Source of the DNA: a virus
DNA length: 44,536 bases
Virus record (IMG/VR): IMGVR_UViG_3300032322_002461
Coordinates: 1 to 44,536 of that record
Strand: one strand, 5' to 3'
The notes under the pieces were generated by a model, which saw nothing but the letters and a program-made list of their open reading frames with translations, made no database searches and had not been told where the DNA came from. Below are positions 42,501 to 44,536 of the stretch, one piece after another. How positions within the stretch are numbered: position 1 is the stretch's first letter; each line of letters starts with the position of its first letter. A program made the position numbers and the translations under genes.

Positions 42501-42990
42501 TTTGGGTAGAAGTATTGTATATTAAATTTTTAAAAGAAACTGCGTTTTCTCCTGAACCTGTGTCTATATAAAAATCAACAACCCTATCTACAACTAAAGT
42601 TTGATTAGCTGTAGCTGAGCTTGTAAAATATACAATTTGAAATTGACTATTTGGATAACCTACAATAGAAGAACTGTCAAAATAAAATGAAGAATTAGAT
42701 TGAGTAACTAAAGTTGTTGAATTGCTAAAACTAAAGGATGAGCTAAATGCTTGTGTATCTACATTTGTAATGTATCCGCCGCTTATATTATAAAATGGGC
42801 CAGGACTAACACTGCCACTTAACCACAATAAACTAGCACTAGCATAATTATTAAACGCGGCAAACGCCGGAGTAAATGTTATACTTCCCGATGTAACTCC
42901 GGTTATGGATACAATTGAAGAGGTATATATGTTACCTGCCGAAGAAGAAAACGACGAGGATATAGCATAATTAAATAAAGATAAACTCAT
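39532..42990 (-). CDS. Fibre-like structural protein with YadA-type head and repeated motifs
   Basis: A 1152-residue protein rich in Ser, Gly, Thr and Asn. Residues about 175-280 form a YadA/trimeric-autotransporter head pattern (repeats of the form A-x-G-x-x-S-x-A-x-G, such as GNASVAEGIGTLASGFASHAAG). Later come repeats like GNVGIGTITP, GQIGVNTNAP and GNIGMGLTVP, each with a LHI/LQI strand, as in S74-linked tail fibres. It lacks an S74 domain itself; the gene directly upstream ends with one. It overlaps that gene as ATGA. It is probably a receptor-binding fibre or neck appendage. Confidence 0.75.
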   Translation of the reverse strand: MSLSLFNYAISSSFSSSAGNIYTSSIVSITGVTSGSITFTPAFAAFNNYASASLLWLSGSVSPGPFYNISGGYITNVDTQAFSSSFSFSNSTTLVTQSNSSFYFDSSSIVGYPNSQFQIVYFTSSATANQTLVVDRVVDFYIDTGSGENAVSFKNLIYNTSTQNYDFETYTSIKGGIETTAKGTGSFAVGTSSLAQGNASVAEGIGTLASGFASHAAGINTTASGQAAFSMGIETDAEGTASFAAGTGSLAKGEASVAMGIGTIASASGQVTIGHYNFPLDTPDNLFVVGGGTGPSVSNRGNLLTVVGGIGSTYKAVKIDVGTNFNSNIIPGFSIYGNTTFQGNITGSTRTGGSNIVIYDDTYNAINSTSSFSVIDADRVTYTNPDLAKITINRFGINFELSNNISSPGSTYLWTTPLGLLYYGSNAIILNGGNTLGGAMTIGTNDTNNLQLETNNSTRVFISSSGNVGIGTITPTLATLQIQGNVSASSYTGSFFGTSSWAINALTASFVNTASTNAFVQGGNSFGTTALLGTNDNQNLQFETSGSVRMTISSSGNVGIGITPPQRRLHIDASGSSNTFTPLILTSVDTNNRVGIQFASSSIASGRTNSLYHRMNAATAEWILSANAGENGAWQFLPRDDSSYVVSMLAPFNGGTARIFTGQSQSLFALGAGSSANHLVISSSGQIGVNTNAPAALLHVNGTAASTSLFRVNSGSAIIQNNALQSNRSASVAFFTTTGNPTANFDFDIGSTGTANAGTARIAGAGTTYSFSSNGSIVRNSTGNTEMFSMVMGGTAVTGIQNPLRIQFDATQTATSGSGYIVLRLNATHASTAGTGSKLLQTWEFANVQRSVVDISGSIGIGMTGSVPLSASLHISGANTANLLRIQSPASSSILFVSGSGNIGMGLTVPSAQLHISGASNSVLFEIDSPVQNNILFVTGSGRVGINTSSSLATGLSIFQQSSSFMDPTTAPTGSGLYVFSSGSGNTQPSIHVQNIGDAFASINLSTISGSTNPLRMWSLSKRNNANANALQLYYYNGTTYSFPLFNFIQNGVSTLGESTQIQLDDLNGFVGLQTTPTEWIHLSSDPASSNYILINADQTSNPPPLTTASTAKNGYGIVGNENYLAEPDYWMEIKLGAAGPGIVLIPCYLPA

Positions 42991-44536
42991 TTTTCTTTTA
43001 GATTTTTAATCTCTTCTTTTAACCCTTTTATTTCGTCTAATAAATATCTTATTATTTGAGTATGATACGGAATCATACCAACATAATTAACACTCATTTC
43101 ATAACCTTCGGTTGATGTGTATCCTTCATCGTCTGTGTGTTCGGGTATTAAAGGGTTTTGTCTAAAAGAAACTAAATGTTCAAATCCATTTTTTAAAAGT
43201 TCTTGTGCTATAACTCCGGTACCAATGGTTCCGTTTATATTCATGTCTTCTTCAGGCCTTTTCCAAGTAAATGTAATAGGTTTTACATCTTGTACTAAAC
43301 TTAAAGCGTTTTCTAATTTTATTTCTTCAATATTTTCTTTTAACCTAATATCTGAAGCATTAGCTGCTGAATTGCCTAAAGATTGGAATTGGTTTGCTAC
43401 AATATTCCCATCAGTAAATATTGCAGTGTTTGGTAAAGTGGATATAGTTGTAATAGTCGGATTTCCCCCCACATTTGCACCTACACCCGTAGAAATAGTT
43501 TGGGTGGTGGCTGTATTTGGAGATCTGAAAAAATAAGCATAATAATTATTATTTGCAGCTTGTGGGGGGTATTTATTAAGATTTAATCCTCCTTTACCAG
43601 TATTAAGAACTTTAATGGCAATTGGAACTCCTGGGCCTCTAGTTGTTGTTCCAAATAAATTATCCCAATTTCCTATATAAATAGCAGCTTCGGGACTTTG
43701 TGCCTGTGCTGAGTATACTGTTGAAGGTTCCAATTCAGGATTAGTTGCATAGTTTATTCGAACATTAGACCATATATCAAGTATTTTTGTGCCTGGGTTT
43801 AGCCAAAGTAAATTTGAACGACTAGTATTACTGCTTCCTCCTCCTATTACAAAGCTATTCCCAGCCCCACCATTATTATATAATTTAGTATTGTTTTTTC
43901 CTAAAACAAATCCGTTTTCAACTCTATCCAAACTACTAGAAATTTCTTGTAATCCCGCACCTAAAACTACGGAAGAATAAGTATTTTGCCCTGCTACTGT
44001 TGTAAATACCTTAAAATCAGATAAATTATTTTTTACAGCATCATTTAAGGTAGTAGTACCACTAAATTTAGTAATGTAATCTGCGGTTCCTCCGGGTGTT
44101 ACGCCTGTTGCTCCTTGTGTACCTTGAGTGCCCTGTGTGCCTTGTATTCCTTGGGCACCCTGTGTGCCTTGAGTACCTTGTGTTCCTTGGGTACCTATTG
44201 TGCCTTGGGTGCCTTGTCTACCTTGAGTACCTTGGGCACCTTGTGCACCTTGCGCACCTATTGTACCTTGAGTACCTTGTCTACCTTGAGTACCTTGTGC
44301 ACCTTGTGCGCCTATTGTACCTTGAGTACCTTGTGTACCTTGTGCGCCTATTGTGCCTTGAGTGCCTTGTGTACCTTGTGAGCCTTGTGAACCTGTTGCA
44401 CCTTGTGCTCCTATTGTGCCTTGAATACCTTGTGTACCTTGTGTACCTTGTGAACCTGTTGCACCTTGTGCACCTATTGTACCTTGAGTACCTTGTGTAC
44501 CTTGTGAACCTGTTGCACCTTGTGCACCTATTGTAC
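42987..44536 (-). CDS. Collagen-like fibre protein with C-terminal S74 chaperone domain (N-terminus outside window)
   Basis: The frame is open from the right edge to its TGA. About 145 collagen-like residues (G-T-Q, G-A-Q, G-T-I, G-A-T and G-S-Q triplets) are followed by a junction (GGTADYITKFSGTTTLNDAV), a central domain, and the C-terminal intramolecular chaperone of the S74 family, NASDIRLKENIEEI with its predicted self-cleavage Ser at 43353-43355. A helical tail (YLLDEIKGLKEEIKNLKEK) closes the protein. Such proteins form trimers and release the chaperone by autoproteolysis. The apparent TTG start at 43931 is internal, so the true start is outside the window. Confidence 0.85.
   Translation of the reverse strand, partial: TIGAQGATGSQGTQGTQGTIGAQGATGSQGTQGTQGIQGTIGAQGATGSQGSQGTQGTQGTIGAQGTQGTQGTIGAQGAQGTQGRQGTQGTIGAQGAQGAQGTQGRQGTQGTIGTQGTQGTQGTQGAQGIQGTQGTQGTQGATGVTPGGTADYITKFSGTTTLNDAVKNNLSDFKVFTTVAGQNTYSSVVLGAGLQEISSSLDRVENGFVLGKNNTKLYNNGGAGNSFVIGGGSSNTSRSNLLWLNPGTKILDIWSNVRINYATNPELEPSTVYSAQAQSPEAAIYIGNWDNLFGTTTRGPGVPIAIKVLNTGKGGLNLNKYPPQAANNNYYAYFFRSPNTATTQTISTGVGANVGGNPTITTISTLPNTAIFTDGNIVANQFQSLGNSAANASDIRLKENIEEIKLENALSLVQDVKPITFTWKRPEEDMNINGTIGTGVIAQELLKNGFEHLVSFRQNPLIPEHTDDEGYTSTEGYEMSVNYVGMIPYHTQIIRYLLDEIKGLKEEIKNLKEK
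44101..44536 (-). repeat. 9-bp period collagen-codon repeat array
   Basis: The run consists of 9-base units such as ACCTTGTGT, ACCTTGAGT and ACCTATTGT on the plus strand, giving Gly-x-y codons on the minus strand. A longer higher-order unit of 54-63 bases around GAACCTGTTGCACC repeats three times at the right end. Gains or losses of whole units keep the reading frame. Confidence 0.9.

Noticed and set aside
42987-43931. S74 protein treated as a separate 314-residue gene starting at a TTG
   Set aside because: The same frame continues open through the collagen-like repeats to the window edge, so this is the C-terminal part of a longer gene.
44115-44381. Plus-strand Cys/Leu-rich frame in the repeat array
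   Set aside because: It is the complement of the collagen codon repeat (ACCTTGTGT units) and has no plausible protein composition.
44101-44536. Possible CRISPR-like array
   Set aside because: The period is 9 bases without spacers and it encodes Gly-x-y in frame; it is a collagen-like coding repeat.

Overview
The window is a contiguous piece of a large, AT-rich tailed-phage genome with T4-like replication and nucleotide-metabolism genes. Every convincing gene is on the minus strand, so transcription runs from high to low coordinates. Host evidence points to Bacteroidota, probably a flavobacterium-like host. Six gene-leading gaps carry TTTGG-N19-TATATTYA, which resembles the -33/-7 promoter of that phylum. 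Shine-Dalgarno sequences are absent, and an A-rich AAAAGTTATG start context recurs instead.

Layout from the right (upstream) end: a fibre gene with collagen-like repeats and a C-terminal S74 chaperone domain (cut by the window), a 1152-residue fibre-like protein with a YadA-like head region, and two small genes. Next come a divergent family A DNA polymerase-like gene and a replication block: gp32-like SSB, UvsX, 5'-3' exonuclease and gp41-like helicase. NrdB and a compact NrdA follow, with a methyltransferase-like gene between them, then a terminator. A lysis region follows: small membrane proteins, an i-spanin-like gene overlapping an outer-membrane barrel gene, GH19 endolysin, holin-like protein and an EF-hand membrane protein.

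After several unknown genes comes a 7-deazaguanine block: a TGT/DpdA-like protein, QueC, thioredoxin, QueD and QueE, with a GIY-YIG endonuclease inserted. Methylglyoxal synthase, ThyA, a ParB-like protein, a phosphoribosyltransferase, FolE and a MazG-like hydrolase follow. Then come a family B polymerase split into two genes by two small genes, the gp45-like clamp, GroES/GroEL, the gp44/gp62-like clamp loader with an acyl-CoA thioesterase gene between its subunit genes, and a Cas4/RecB-like nuclease. The left end is a sugar and glycosyltransferase cluster.

Together the genes make a nearly complete phage replisome (clamp, loader, split PolB, helicase, SSB, recombinase, flap exonuclease), dNTP supply (NrdAB, ThyA, thioredoxin), a preQ0 pathway (FolE, QueD, QueE, QueC) with a possible DNA-inserting transglycosylase, host-cell lysis, adsorption fibres and glycan modification. 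The most unusual items are the second, PolA-like polymerase beside a split PolB; the exactly spaced promoter family; two proteins sharing an N-terminal peptide that looks like a T4-type capsid-targeting signal; and the spanin/beta-barrel overlap. All functional calls come from reading motifs by eye; no database search was run.
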